Assembly (NCBI GenBank): GCA_041676005.1
Contig: JBAYST010000001.1
Location: forward strand, 1-41,656
Reading direction: 5' to 3'
Source: JBAYST01 sp041676005
GTDB lineage: Bacteria > Bacillota_I > Bacilli_A > RFN20 > CAG-826
DNA: 41,656 bases
The notes beneath the pieces are model-generated. The model made no database searches, was not told the DNA's origin, and saw only the letters and a list, made by a program, of their open reading frames with translations. Numbering within the stretch: the first letter of the stretch is position 1; every line of letters begins with the position of its first letter. The translations under genes were made by a program, and so were the position numbers. Shown here in pieces: positions 14,050 through 22,077 of this stretch.

Positions 14050-16031
14050 GTGCAAAAGAGAGAATTCAACAACTAAGAAAAATCTTAGAACGCTACAATT
14101 ATGAATATTATGTACTTGATAATCCAAGTGTCGATGACGCCGAATATGATCGTTTAATGCAAGAACTTATTTTGCTTGAAAATGAATATCCAGAAGAGCA
14201 AAGTCCTTTGAGTCCTTCACAAAGAGTGGGAGGACAAGTTCAAACAGAGTTTAAAAAAGTTGCTCACAAACGAATGATGCTTTCTCTTGCCAATGCTTTT
14301 AACGAAGATGATTTAATCGATTTTGATCGAAGAGTACGCGAAGCTTTAAATGTTGATATAGTCAATTATGTTGCTGAGATGAAAATTGATGGTCTTGGAA
14401 TTTCTCTTAATTACAATAAGAATATTATTTCTGCAGTAACACGGGGAGATGGAATCGAAGGCGAAGATGTGACCGCGAATGTCTTAACGATTAAATCAGT
14501 ACCTGCGCATATTGATCTAGACGGAGAATTTGAAGTTCGTGGTGAGGTTTTCATGACGAAGAAAGTTTTCGAAAAATTAAATGAAGAAAGAAGCAAAAAC
14601 AAAGAACCACTTTTTGCAAATCCTCGCAATGCTGCTGCAGGTTCGATTAGACAACTCGATTCTTCTATCGCCGCTTCACGCAAACTCGATGGTTTTTGGT
14701 ATTACTTAGTAAATGCAAAAGATTTTGGGATTCGTTACCATTCAGAGGCCTTAAAATTCTGCGATAAATTAGGATTTAAAACAAATCCCGAAAGACATCT
14801 TTGTCACGGAGTTGATGAAGTTATTGCTTTTGTTCAAAAATACACTTTAAAACGCGATCTTCTTCCTTATGAAATTGATGGAATTGTCATCAAAGTTGAC
14901 GATATGTCTTTATACGATAAATTAGGGTATACCGCTAAAACTCCGCGATGGGCCATTGCCTACAAATTTCCTCCTGAAGAAGTGATCACCAAATTAAATG
15001 ATATTATCTTCACCGTTGGTCGAACTGGGAAAATCACTCCAAACGCGGTTCTTGAAGCAGTTCGAGTTGCCGGTTCGATCGTAAGAAGAGCTACTCTTCA
15101 TAATGAAGACTTCATCAAAGAAAAAGAATTGATGATTGGAGATTATGTTTATTTAAGAAAAGCAGGCGATGTCATTCCAGAAGTTGTAAGAGTTGCGCTT
15201 GATAAAAGAGATGGAACTCAAAAACCATTTGCGATGATTGAAAATTGTCCGGTTTGTGAAGTACCTCTAGTCAAAAAAGATGCGATGCATTTTTGCCTTA
15301 ATCCAAATTGCGGAGCAAGACGAATCGAAGGAATGATTCACTTCGCTTCTAAAAACGCGATGGATATCGAAGGAATGGGAGAAAAAGTTGTCGAACAATT
15401 CTTCAATCAAAACTTCTTTAAAACAATCCCGGAAATTTATCACCTTCACGAACATCGGCAAGAGATAATTTCGTTAGATGGATGGCAATCTAAATCGATT
15501 GATAATCTTCTCAACGCGATTGAAAAAAGTAAATCAAACTCACTTGAAAGGTTGCTGTTTGGTTTAGGAATTAAAGAAGTCGGAGTCAAAATGGCTAAAA
15601 CTTTAGCAAAGAAATTCAATGATTTAAATGGACTTTTAAATGCTTCTACCGAAGATTTACTTGAAATCAGCGATGTTGGACCAGTAGTTGCTAGTTCGAT
15701 TCGCGATTGGTTTAATGATGAAAATAACCTGCAAATGATTGAGGAACTTAAAAAAGAAGGCCTTAATTTTCAATACATCAAGAAAACCCAAACCGCAGCG
15801 AATTCTTATTTTTCAGGGAAGACTATTGTCCTTACTGGAACCTTAAATAAAATGGGAAGAAAAGAGGCGAGCGAAATTTTAGAAAACCTCGGCGCAAAAG
15901 TTACTGGCTCAGTTTCTAGATCAACCGATATTGTCTTAGCGGGTTTAGAGGCCGGAAGTAAATTAGATAAAGCTAGAGAACTAAATATTGAAGTGATTGA
16001 CGAAGAAACTTTCCTCAACTTGATCAAATAA
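14046..16031 (+). CDS. ligA: NAD-dependent DNA ligase LigA
   Basis: A 661-residue bacterial NAD-dependent ligase. The domain Ia stretch 'RYNYEYYVLDNPSVDDAEYD' binds NAD; the adenylated lysine is Lys113 in KIDG; the OB fold contains 'GRTGKITPNAVLEAV'. The zinc finger has four Cys ('CPVC...CLNPNC'), followed by helix-hairpin-helix repeats. A C-terminal BRCT domain ('KTIVLTGTLNKMGRKEASEIL') ends the protein. It seals nicks in DNA during replication and repair. Start ATG overlaps the pcrA stop (ATGA), so the two are translationally coupled. Length and all domains are intact. Secure. Confidence 0.97.
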   Translation: MSAKERIQQLRKILERYNYEYYVLDNPSVDDAEYDRLMQELILLENEYPEEQSPLSPSQRVGGQVQTEFKKVAHKRMMLSLANAFNEDDLIDFDRRVREALNVDIVNYVAEMKIDGLGISLNYNKNIISAVTRGDGIEGEDVTANVLTIKSVPAHIDLDGEFEVRGEVFMTKKVFEKLNEERSKNKEPLFANPRNAAAGSIRQLDSSIAASRKLDGFWYYLVNAKDFGIRYHSEALKFCDKLGFKTNPERHLCHGVDEVIAFVQKYTLKRDLLPYEIDGIVIKVDDMSLYDKLGYTAKTPRWAIAYKFPPEEVITKLNDIIFTVGRTGKITPNAVLEAVRVAGSIVRRATLHNEDFIKEKELMIGDYVYLRKAGDVIPEVVRVALDKRDGTQKPFAMIENCPVCEVPLVKKDAMHFCLNPNCGARRIEGMIHFASKNAMDIEGMGEKVVEQFFNQNFFKTIPEIYHLHEHRQEIISLDGWQSKSIDNLLNAIEKSKSNSLERLLFGLGIKEVGVKMAKTLAKKFNDLNGLLNASTEDLLEISDVGPVVASSIRDWFNDENNLQMIEELKKEGLNFQYIKKTQTAANSYFSGKTIVLTGTLNKMGRKEASEILENLGAKVTGSVSRSTDIVLAGLEAGSKLDKARELNIEVIDEETFLNLIK

Positions 16032-16063
16032 TTTTTTAATAATTTATTAAAACTCCAATTTAA

Positions 16064-16072
16064 TGTTAAAAT
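16064..16072 (+). promoter_or_regulatory. Extended -10 promoter before gatC
   Basis: TGTTAAAAT fits an extended -10 (TGnTAAAAT) and lies 23 bases before the gatC ATG in the 64-nt gap after ligA. No clear -35. The gap also contains AT-only pairing (TTTAAT / ATTAAA), a poor terminator. Confidence 0.4.
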
Positions 16073-16095
16073 AGAAAAACGGAAAGAAACGTATT

Positions 16096-16401
16096 ATGAA
16101 GACACTGAACAAAGAAATTCTTAAGACCGCCGCAAAAAATTTATTTTTTGAAATGTCTGAAGAACAATATGAAATGCTTTTAAAAGAATTTGAATTTATT
16201 TTAAAACAAATGGAATTCATCGGGTCGCTTCCGCAAGTCGACGAATTAGAACCGATGACCTTTCCATATGAAAGCAAAAATGCTCATTTAACTCATTTAA
16301 GGGAAGACATTCCTTTAACTCCACTATCACGCGACGAAGTGCTTAAAAATGCACAAGATGTTTCTAACGGACAAATCAAACTTCCTAAGGTGGTGGGATA
16401 A
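16096..16401 (+). CDS. gatC: Asp/Glu-tRNA amidotransferase subunit C
   Basis: A 101-residue GatC, normal size. 'FEMSEEQYEMLLKEFEFILKQM' and 'LDELEPMTFPYES' type sequence (here 'QVDELEPMTFPYE') plus 'PLSRDEVLKNAQD' are the family's wrap-around tail features. GatC stabilises GatA and bridges it to GatB in the complex that converts Glu-tRNA(Gln) to Gln-tRNA(Gln) and Asp-tRNA(Asn) to Asn-tRNA(Asn). Its stop overlaps the gatA ATG by one base (TAATG). The start has only a weak Shine-Dalgarno (GGAAAG). Confidence 0.93.
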   Translation: MKTLNKEILKTAAKNLFFEMSEEQYEMLLKEFEFILKQMEFIGSLPQVDELEPMTFPYESKNAHLTHLREDIPLTPLSRDEVLKNAQDVSNGQIKLPKVVG

Positions 16402-17855
16402 TGGATTATTTAAATTTACCCCTTTCTCAAATTCATAAAGCTTTACTTAGTAAAGAAGTCACCCCTATAGAACTCACCAAAGAGGCATTAAGAAGAGCAA
16501 AAGAAAATACCGACAATGCTTTTGAATACATCATGGAAAAAGAAGCATTGCAAATCGCAGAGACTTTAAAAGAACCGACAGATAGTCTTTTTTGGGGAAT
16601 TCCTTTTGCAATTAAAGATAATATTTCCACCAAAGGTATCCCGACTTCAGGCTCGAGTAACATTCTTGATGGTTATGTTCCTTTATTTGACGCGACTGTC
16701 GTTTCTAAACTCCTTTCACTAGGTGCAATTCCGATTGGCAAAACGACTCTTGATGAACTAGGAATGGGCGGAACTGGAACCACGGGAAGAAAAGGAAAAA
16801 CTTTTAATCCTTGGGATAAAACTAAAACTCGAATTGTCGGAGGTTCTAGTGCGGGCAGTGCTGTTGCTGTCGCCGCTTCTATTGTTCCTTTTGCATTAGG
16901 TTCTGATACTGGAGATTCAGTGCGCAAACCCGCGTCTTATGCAGGGTTAGTTGGTTTTAAACCAACATGGGGGAGAATTTCCCGCTATGGGTTATTTCCT
17001 TTTGCTCCATCTTTAGATCACATCGCTTATTTTACAAAAAGCGTGATGGATGCTGCTTATTTATTAGAAGCCTTAAGCGGAGAAGACAAAAACGATTCGA
17101 CTACTTCGCTTTTACCTGTTGAAAAATATCATGAATTTCTCACTCGTCCAATCAAAGGGATGAAAGTTGCGATCATCAAAGAAATAATCGATTTAGTCAA
17201 CGATGAAGAAATTTGTAAAACATATAAACAAAGTCTTGAATATTTAATAAAAGAAGGCGCTCTTATCACTGAAGTGCACATTGATAAAAGCATTTTACAA
17301 GCGATTTTTCCAACCTATATCGTCATTTCTTCTGCTGAAGCGACGAGCAACAATGCTAATCTTGATGGAATCAAATTCGGTCCTCGCTATGATGGTAAGA
17401 CTTACGAAGAAGTGATTACAAAAGCTCGGACCAAAGGATTTTCAGAACTCATTAAGAGAAGATTTATCATCGGTAATTATGCGCTTTTGGCGCAAAACCA
17501 AGAAGTTTTGTTTTTAAGAGCACAAAAAGCTCGGCGTTTAATCGTCAATAAAATAAATGACATATTTGCAGAGCATGATTTTATCTATCTTCCTGCTTCT
17601 TTAAGCATAGCGCCGAAATTCGAAGGATTATCTGAACGTCTTTCAAATGATCAAATGATTATTGAAAATCACTTAACAATCGGTAATTTTGGCGGTTTTC
17701 CAAGCCTTACTTTACCGCTTGGAATTAAAGACGGAATGCCGTTTGGTGTCAACTTCACCGGTCGGTGTTTTGAAGATGGCAAAGTCTTACAAATTTCCTC
17801 TAGTTTAGAAAAGCATATAGGGTTTGAACAACTGTCTAAAAAGGAGAAAAAATAA
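16401..17855 (+). CDS. gatA: Asp/Glu-tRNA amidotransferase subunit A
   Basis: A 484-residue amidase-family protein that hydrolyses glutamine to supply ammonia for the transamidation reaction. The Ser-cisSer-Lys triad is intact: Lys72 in 'AIKDNI', cis-Ser149 in 'GGSSAGSAVAVAAS' and the nucleophile Ser173 in 'GSDTGDSVRKPAS'. The usual GGS in that last motif is GDS here, a variant I associate with Mollicutes and relatives; it is not a loss of the nucleophile. 'GFKPTWGRISRYGLFPFA' is a strong family block. It is packed between gatC (one-base overlap) and gatB (one base between stop and ATG). Confidence 0.95.
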   Translation: MDYLNLPLSQIHKALLSKEVTPIELTKEALRRAKENTDNAFEYIMEKEALQIAETLKEPTDSLFWGIPFAIKDNISTKGIPTSGSSNILDGYVPLFDATVVSKLLSLGAIPIGKTTLDELGMGGTGTTGRKGKTFNPWDKTKTRIVGGSSAGSAVAVAASIVPFALGSDTGDSVRKPASYAGLVGFKPTWGRISRYGLFPFAPSLDHIAYFTKSVMDAAYLLEALSGEDKNDSTTSLLPVEKYHEFLTRPIKGMKVAIIKEIIDLVNDEEICKTYKQSLEYLIKEGALITEVHIDKSILQAIFPTYIVISSAEATSNNANLDGIKFGPRYDGKTYEEVITKARTKGFSELIKRRFIIGNYALLAQNQEVLFLRAQKARRLIVNKINDIFAEHDFIYLPASLSIAPKFEGLSERLSNDQMIIENHLTIGNFGGFPSLTLPLGIKDGMPFGVNFTGRCFEDGKVLQISSSLEKHIGFEQLSKKEKK

Positions 17856-17856
17856 G

Positions 17857-19281
17857 ATGAATTTTGAAGCGATTATCGGATTAGAAATTCATGTTGAAAT
17901 GAAGACAAAATCGAAAATGTTTTCTTCTGCTCCAGTTGTTTTTGGTGCTTTACCAAATAGCGCAGTGGACCTCACTGATATGGCATTTCCAGGAACCTTG
18001 CCGATTGTTAATAAACAAGCGGTGATCAATGCGATTAGAGTCGCGCACGCCCTTCATATGGAAATCGATGACGAACTTTGGTTCGATCGAAAAAATTATT
18101 TTTATAGTGATTTGCCTAAAGGTTATCAAATCACCCAACAAAGAAGACCTCTTGGAAAAAACGGATATTTAGAAATTGAAACCCCAAACGGAAAGAAAAA
18201 GATTGCGATTGAAAGAATTCATCTTGAAGAAGATACATGTAAGCAACTTCACTTTAGTGATTATACACTTTTAGACTTTAACCGCGCTGGAGTTCCACTG
18301 ATCGAAATCGTTTCGCATCCCGAATTAAAAAACGGATTAGAAGCGATGCGATACGTCGAAAATATTCGTTCAATTGTCCAATATCTCGACGTTTCAAATG
18401 GGAAAATGGAAGAAGGTTCGCTCCGATGCGATGTCAATATTTCACTTCGAAAAGAAGGCGAAAATAAACTAGGCACTAAAGTCGAAATCAAAAATCTCAA
18501 TTCGATTGCTAACATTGAAAAAGCAATTGATTTTGAAGTCAAACGACAAAGCGAATTGTTAAAACAAGGTGTGAAAATTATTCAAGAGACAAGACGTTAT
18601 GATGATGACTTAAAAGAAACGATTTCCATGCGAGTTAAAAGTGATGCGGTTGACTATAAATACTTCGTAGAACCAAATATTGTTCCGATTAAGCTCACCG
18701 AGGAATTTATTAAAACCGCAATTGAAACATCCTCTGAACTTGCAAGTGTTAAGCTGACACGGTATTTAAATTTAGGCCTAAATGAATATGACGCAAACAT
18801 CATCTTGAGCAGTAAAGAAACCGCCAATTACTTTGACGAAGCCCTAAAGACAAAAGCGAATCCCAAATTGCTTGCTAATTGGCTTATTGTCGACATTCAA
18901 GCTGTCTTAAATAAAGAAGAAATCAGTATTGAGAATTTTAAGATTACTCCTGAAAATTTAAGCCAGTTAGTTAAGATGATCGAGAGCAATCAAATCAGCA
19001 ACAAACAAGCAAGAGATGTGTTTATAAAAATGCTCGAAAATAACGAATCTCCAAATGTAATTGCCGATAAATTAGGCTTTGTACTCATTTCAGATGAAAT
19101 TCAGATTTTAAAATATGTGAGCGAAGTTTTAGATGTTAATGAACAATCGATTATCGATTTTAAAAACGGAAAAGATCGTGCTTTTGGATATTTAGTCGGA
19201 CAAGTGATGAAAGCTAGCCACGGGAAAGTTAATCCTTCTTTAACGGCTAAAATTTTAACTGAGGAATTGAAAAGGAGATAA
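17857..19281 (+). CDS. gatB: Asp/Glu-tRNA amidotransferase subunit B
   Basis: A 474-residue GatB from ATG 17857 (an upstream in-frame start at 17824 would lie inside gatA and lacks a Shine-Dalgarno; AGGAG lies about ten bases before 17857). GatB is the kinase/transamidase subunit: 'AIIGLEIHVEMKTKSKMFS', 'YFYSDLPKGYQITQ', 'LDFNRAGVPLIEIVS' and 'EGSLRCDVNISLR' carry the metal- and ATP-binding core. The C-terminal YqeY-like helical domain ('GYLVGQVMKASHGKVNPSL') binds tRNA. Normal length. With asnS present in the same window, the likely main role is Gln-tRNA(Gln) synthesis. galE follows after one base. Confidence 0.95.
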   Translation: MNFEAIIGLEIHVEMKTKSKMFSSAPVVFGALPNSAVDLTDMAFPGTLPIVNKQAVINAIRVAHALHMEIDDELWFDRKNYFYSDLPKGYQITQQRRPLGKNGYLEIETPNGKKKIAIERIHLEEDTCKQLHFSDYTLLDFNRAGVPLIEIVSHPELKNGLEAMRYVENIRSIVQYLDVSNGKMEEGSLRCDVNISLRKEGENKLGTKVEIKNLNSIANIEKAIDFEVKRQSELLKQGVKIIQETRRYDDDLKETISMRVKSDAVDYKYFVEPNIVPIKLTEEFIKTAIETSSELASVKLTRYLNLGLNEYDANIILSSKETANYFDEALKTKANPKLLANWLIVDIQAVLNKEEISIENFKITPENLSQLVKMIESNQISNKQARDVFIKMLENNESPNVIADKLGFVLISDEIQILKYVSEVLDVNEQSIIDFKNGKDRAFGYLVGQVMKASHGKVNPSLTAKILTEELKRR

Positions 19282-19282
19282 G

Positions 19283-20308
19283 ATGTCTATTTTAGTAACA
19301 GGTGGAACCGGATACATCGGCAGTCATACAGTTGTTGAATTATTAAAAAGTGGCGAAGATGTTGTCATCGTCGATAATCTTTCAAATTCAAAGCGTGGTG
19401 TTTTGAACCGAATTTATAAAATAACTGGTAAAAAGCCAAGATTTTATCAATTCAGCGTACAAAACTTTGCTAAATTAGATGAATTGTTTACAAAAGAACA
19501 CTTCACGGATGTGATTCATTTTGCAGGTTTAAAGGCTGTTGGCGAGTCGCACCAGAAACCAAAACTCTATTTTAAAAACAATGTTGGTTCATCCCAAGTA
19601 CTCATCGATGTGATGATAAAACACGAAGTTAATAATCTCGTTTTTTCTTCAAGTGCAACCGTTTATGGAACTCCGAAAAGAGTGCCGATTTTTGAGACGG
19701 ATACAGTTGGCGAAAATATCGCTTCTCCTTATGGGGAAACAAAAGCAGAGATTGAAACCCTGTTAATTGAAAAAGCAAAGAAATATCCTGAACTCAATAT
19801 TGCACTTCTTCGCTATTTCAATCCGATCGGAGCTCACGAAAGTGGATTAATCGGCGAAGACCCTAACGGAATTCCTAATAATTTGATGCCTTATATCACT
19901 CAAGTCGCTGCAAAACGATTACCACATTTAAATGTCTTCGGTAACGACTATAAAACGATTGATGGAACCGGAGTAAGAGATTACATTCATGTCGTCGATT
20001 TAGCGCTTGGACACTTGGCCGCAATTAAAAAATTAAGAGAAAATTGTGGTCTTGTCATCTATAATCTAGGAACCGGAAAAGGAACTTCCGTTTTAGAACT
20101 TGTTAAAGCATTTGAAGACGCTAATAAAATTAAAATTCCATTTACTATTTTAAGTCGCCGCGCAGGTGATATCGATGAAAGTTATGCAAATGTCGACAAA
20201 GCTCGTTTAGAATTGAATTGGATAGCGCATCTTAATATCGTTGATGCGTGTCGCGATTCATGGAATTTTCAAAAGAAAAATCCATATGGATATAGAAGAA
20301 AAAAATAA
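19283..20308 (+). CDS. galE: UDP-glucose 4-epimerase
   Basis: A 341-residue short-chain dehydrogenase-type epimerase of normal length. The Rossmann NAD-binding motif TGGTGYIGSH is at the N-terminus; the catalytic Tyr and Lys are in SPYGETK (YxxxK), and the Ser/Thr in 'VFSSSATVYG'. 'LRYFNPIGAH' and 'GTGVRDYIHVVDLA' are typical GalE blocks. It interconverts UDP-glucose and UDP-galactose in the cytoplasm, which would feed the glycosyltransferases seen elsewhere in the window. The gene follows gatB by one base with AGGAG upstream. It is co-oriented with gatCAB and may be in the same transcript, although its function is not related. Confidence 0.95.
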   Translation: MSILVTGGTGYIGSHTVVELLKSGEDVVIVDNLSNSKRGVLNRIYKITGKKPRFYQFSVQNFAKLDELFTKEHFTDVIHFAGLKAVGESHQKPKLYFKNNVGSSQVLIDVMIKHEVNNLVFSSSATVYGTPKRVPIFETDTVGENIASPYGETKAEIETLLIEKAKKYPELNIALLRYFNPIGAHESGLIGEDPNGIPNNLMPYITQVAAKRLPHLNVFGNDYKTIDGTGVRDYIHVVDLALGHLAAIKKLRENCGLVIYNLGTGKGTSVLELVKAFEDANKIKIPFTILSRRAGDIDESYANVDKARLELNWIAHLNIVDACRDSWNFQKKNPYGYRRKK

Positions 20309-20322
20309 TGGAGGAACAAAAA

Positions 20323-21255
20323 ATGCAAATAAAGGAAAATCGCTTTGAATTAAAATTGAATGATTTATCAAGTTTATTTGGTCGAGCGTGGACGATTGAA
20401 AAATCTCTCGCTAATGTCATCATCATGGAAGGAATGGAAGAGCATGCAAAGCGGTATGATGAATTTGCACGTTATCTTTGCTCTCGCGGTTGTAACGTCT
20501 ATTGTCTAGACACATTTGGGCAAGGTGAAAATGTTGATCAAGATCTTTCAAATCTTGGAATATGGCCACAATCAGGGTTTAGGAAAATGGTTAAAGCAAC
20601 TGACCAATTAGTTGCTAAACTAAGAGTTTCTTGTCACCCGATTTATATTTTTTCTCATTCGATGGGAGCGTTTATGGCGCAAGATTATATCCAGAGATAT
20701 ACCGAACATGTCAATAAAGTTGTTCTCTGTGGTTCAGGGGCAAAAAATCCCGCTATAGGAGTTGGGTTTCTTCTAGCCAAAATGATTACCACAAAGAAAA
20801 AGCGAAATCAAAAAGCTAAATTGCTCAACTCTTTGATGTTCGGAAACTTTAATCGGCGAATTGATGAACCCCAAACAAAGTTTGATTGGCTTTCATTTAA
20901 CCAAGATAACGTTACTAGATACATTGAAGATCCACTCAGTGGATTTGGGCCTAATAATGGTTTTTGCTATGAGTTCTTAAAAGGAATGAATCGTCTTTAT
21001 AAAAGAAAATTTCTCAAAAAAATTAGAAAAGACCTCGATATTTTCATTATTTCTGGAGAAGATGATCCAGTTACTAATTATGGTCGTGCAACTAAGAAAC
21101 TCACAAATATGTATAATCGCTTAGGATTACACAATATTTCGATGAAAATTTACGAAAATGCGCGTCATGAAATTCATAATGAAAATGATGAAATTCGTCA
21201 AGAAGTTTATAAAGACGTGGCCGATTTCTTTCTCGGTGATGAAAATAAGGATTAG
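20323..21255 (+). CDS. Alpha/beta hydrolase (lysophospholipase/monoacylglycerol-lipase type)
   Basis: A 310-residue serine hydrolase from ATG 20323; the ATG at 20308 contains the Shine-Dalgarno (GGAGG at 20310-20314), so the downstream Met is more likely. The nucleophile elbow is SHSMGA (Ser113), the acid is probably Asp in 'SGEDDPVTNYG' and the base His in 'NARHEIHNE', giving a complete triad in family order. 'MEGMEEHAKRYDEFARYL' and 'CLDTFGQGEN' match the Hydrolase_4 (lysophospholipase-like) group, where the oxyanion hole follows the first strand. It is adjacent to galE, so a role in glycolipid or membrane-lipid turnover is an inference. A terminator closes the unit. Confidence 0.88.
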   Translation: MQIKENRFELKLNDLSSLFGRAWTIEKSLANVIIMEGMEEHAKRYDEFARYLCSRGCNVYCLDTFGQGENVDQDLSNLGIWPQSGFRKMVKATDQLVAKLRVSCHPIYIFSHSMGAFMAQDYIQRYTEHVNKVVLCGSGAKNPAIGVGFLLAKMITTKKKRNQKAKLLNSLMFGNFNRRIDEPQTKFDWLSFNQDNVTRYIEDPLSGFGPNNGFCYEFLKGMNRLYKRKFLKKIRKDLDIFIISGEDDPVTNYGRATKKLTNMYNRLGLHNISMKIYENARHEIHNENDEIRQEVYKDVADFFLGDENKD

Positions 21256-21278
21256 GCTCGCATTGTAGTGAGCCTTTT
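21254..21278 (+). terminator. Terminator of the galE-hydrolase unit
   Basis: AGGCTCGC (21254-21261) pairs with GTGAGCCT (21268-21275), loop attgta, then a run of T. It starts at the stop codon of the hydrolase. Confidence 0.75.
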
Positions 21279-21324
21279 ACCAAACACTTCATCTTCTAAA
21301 TTTGTGCGATATGATTTTTTAAAT

Positions 21325-21402
21325 GCCCTGGTAACTCAGCCTGGATAGAGTATCACCCTCCTAAGGTGGAAGTCGAAAGTTCGAATCTTTCCCAGGGCGC
21401 CA
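21325..21402 (+). tRNA. tRNA-Arg (CCT anticodon)
   Basis: A 78-nt tRNA with encoded CCA. Acceptor GCCCTGG pairs fully with CCAGGGC, followed by discriminator G and CCA. D-arm ACTC/GAGT; anticodon stem ends CACC/GGTG with loop CTCCTAA, so anticodon CCT reading AGG; T-arm with TTCGAAT. A TATGAT at 21310-21315 is a possible -10. Confidence 0.93.
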
Positions 21403-21421
21403 TCAAGGTCACAACAACCGC

Positions 21422-21450
21422 TTGACATCTTGTCTACATATTCTTACAAT
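21422..21450 (+). promoter_or_regulatory. Consensus promoter of tRNA-Ala
   Basis: TTGACA (21422-21427), 17-base spacer, TACAAT (21445-21450); predicted +1 near 21457, 20 bases before the tRNA. This is the best-scoring promoter by eye in the window, as expected for a tRNA. Confidence 0.85.
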
Positions 21451-21476
21451 CTTAACGTTATCTAAAAATTGTCTTT

Positions 21477-21552
21477 GGGCCTGTAGCTCACCTGGGAGAG
21501 CGCCTCCATGGCATGGAGGAGGTAGAGGGTTCGATCCCCTTCAGGTCCACCA
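21477..21552 (+). tRNA. tRNA-Ala (GGC anticodon)
   Basis: A 76-nt tRNA with encoded CCA. Acceptor GGGCCTG pairs with CAGGTCC, including the G3-U70 wobble that identifies alanine tRNA. Anticodon stem CCTCC/GGAGG, loop ATGGCAT, anticodon GGC; T-loop TTCGATC. A GGC isoacceptor for Ala suggests a fuller tRNA set than in minimal mycoplasmas. Confidence 0.96.
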
Positions 21553-21567
21553 TTATGACATTGAATT

Positions 21568-21600
21568 AGCATTTTTCGATTTTAAGAAAAGTGCTTTTTT
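21568..21600 (+). terminator. Terminator after tRNA-Ala
   Basis: AGCATTTTTC (21568-21577) pairs with GAAAAGTGCT (21586-21595), with one T-G wobble, over loop gattttaa and then Ts to 21600. Confidence 0.75.
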
Positions 21601-21840
21601 AGTTGAGAATAGGAAACTATCAACTAGCAAAAAGGAAAACACTTTTTATTGGGGTTTTAAATGCAATAGTCTTTAACAGCCGTCAAGATGTTATTATGCA
21701 AAAAAATTCTGTAATATTCTTCTCTTTCTGAAAAACATTTTTGCTTAAAAAAATCTAATATGACCAAACAAATAATAGTATGCTTTTAACTAGGAAATAC
21801 TGTACTTCCTTACTTAAATAAAGTAGAACCGTTTCGAATA
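21600..21840 (+). promoter_or_regulatory. Unassigned structured region upstream of the antiporter fragment
   Basis: About 240 bases without a credible gene. Small hairpins are visible: TAGTTG/CAACTA enclosing ATAG-gaaa-CTAT with a GNRA loop (21600-21626); AAAAAG/CTTTTT soon after; TAACA/TGTTA; AGGAA/TTCCT; TACTT/AAGTA. None matches a riboswitch class I know. No secure promoter could be placed. It could be a leader RNA for the downstream attenuator. Confidence 0.35.
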
Positions 21841-21888
21841 AGCTAATGACATCTAGTGCAACAGCACTAGTCGTGTTGTTAGCTTTTT
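21841..21888 (+). terminator. Attenuator-like hairpin 28 nt before the antiporter fragment start
   Basis: AGCTAATGACAT then CTAGTGC (21841-21859), loop aaca, GCACTAG then ..TTAGCT (21864-21884), about 19 pairs with a two-base bulge, followed by five Ts. A strong terminator this close to a GTG with a good Shine-Dalgarno suggests transcription attenuation in a leader. Confidence 0.7.
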
Positions 21889-21915
21889 AAATACTCACGC
21901 ATTGGAGGTAAATTT

Positions 21916-22077
21916 GTGTTATTAAGTCTCGCAATCATCTTATTGTCTGGTACAATCATCGGATTTTTATTTGGGAAAATTAAAATCCCCGCTTTACTAG
22001 GAATGTTAGTAATTGGTATTGCTTTAAATTATTTTGAAACCAAAAGATTTGTTTTACGCTTTTTCTTTTTAGCATAA
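21916..22077 (+). pseudogene. Truncated cation/proton antiporter (N-terminal fragment)
   Basis: A GTG at 21916, seven bases after GGAGG, opens a 53-residue frame starting MLLSLAIILLSGTIIGFLFG and continuing 'KIKIPALLGMLVIGIALNYF'. This is the characteristic first two helices of monovalent cation:proton antiporters (CPA family; compare 'ILLLGLLLGxxFEKLKLPxLLGMLxxGI'). After about residue 40, where the glycine-rich 'GILLGP' continuation is expected, the frame runs into the antisense of the neighbouring gene (its stop is at 22029-22031) and ends at TAA 22075-22077. About 350 residues are missing. The start signals and upstream attenuator are intact. I infer a deletion or rearrangement joined at about 22030; a real short protein is less likely. 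Confidence 0.6.

Noticed and set aside
16871..16940. GatA nucleophile loop SDTGDS as a sign of inactivity
   Set aside because: The catalytic Ser is kept and only the preceding Gly is changed to Asp, a variant I associate with functional GatA in related lineages.
21422..21676. 84-codon plus-strand frame
   Set aside because: It reads through the tRNA-Ala promoter, the whole tRNA and its terminator, so it is not a gene.
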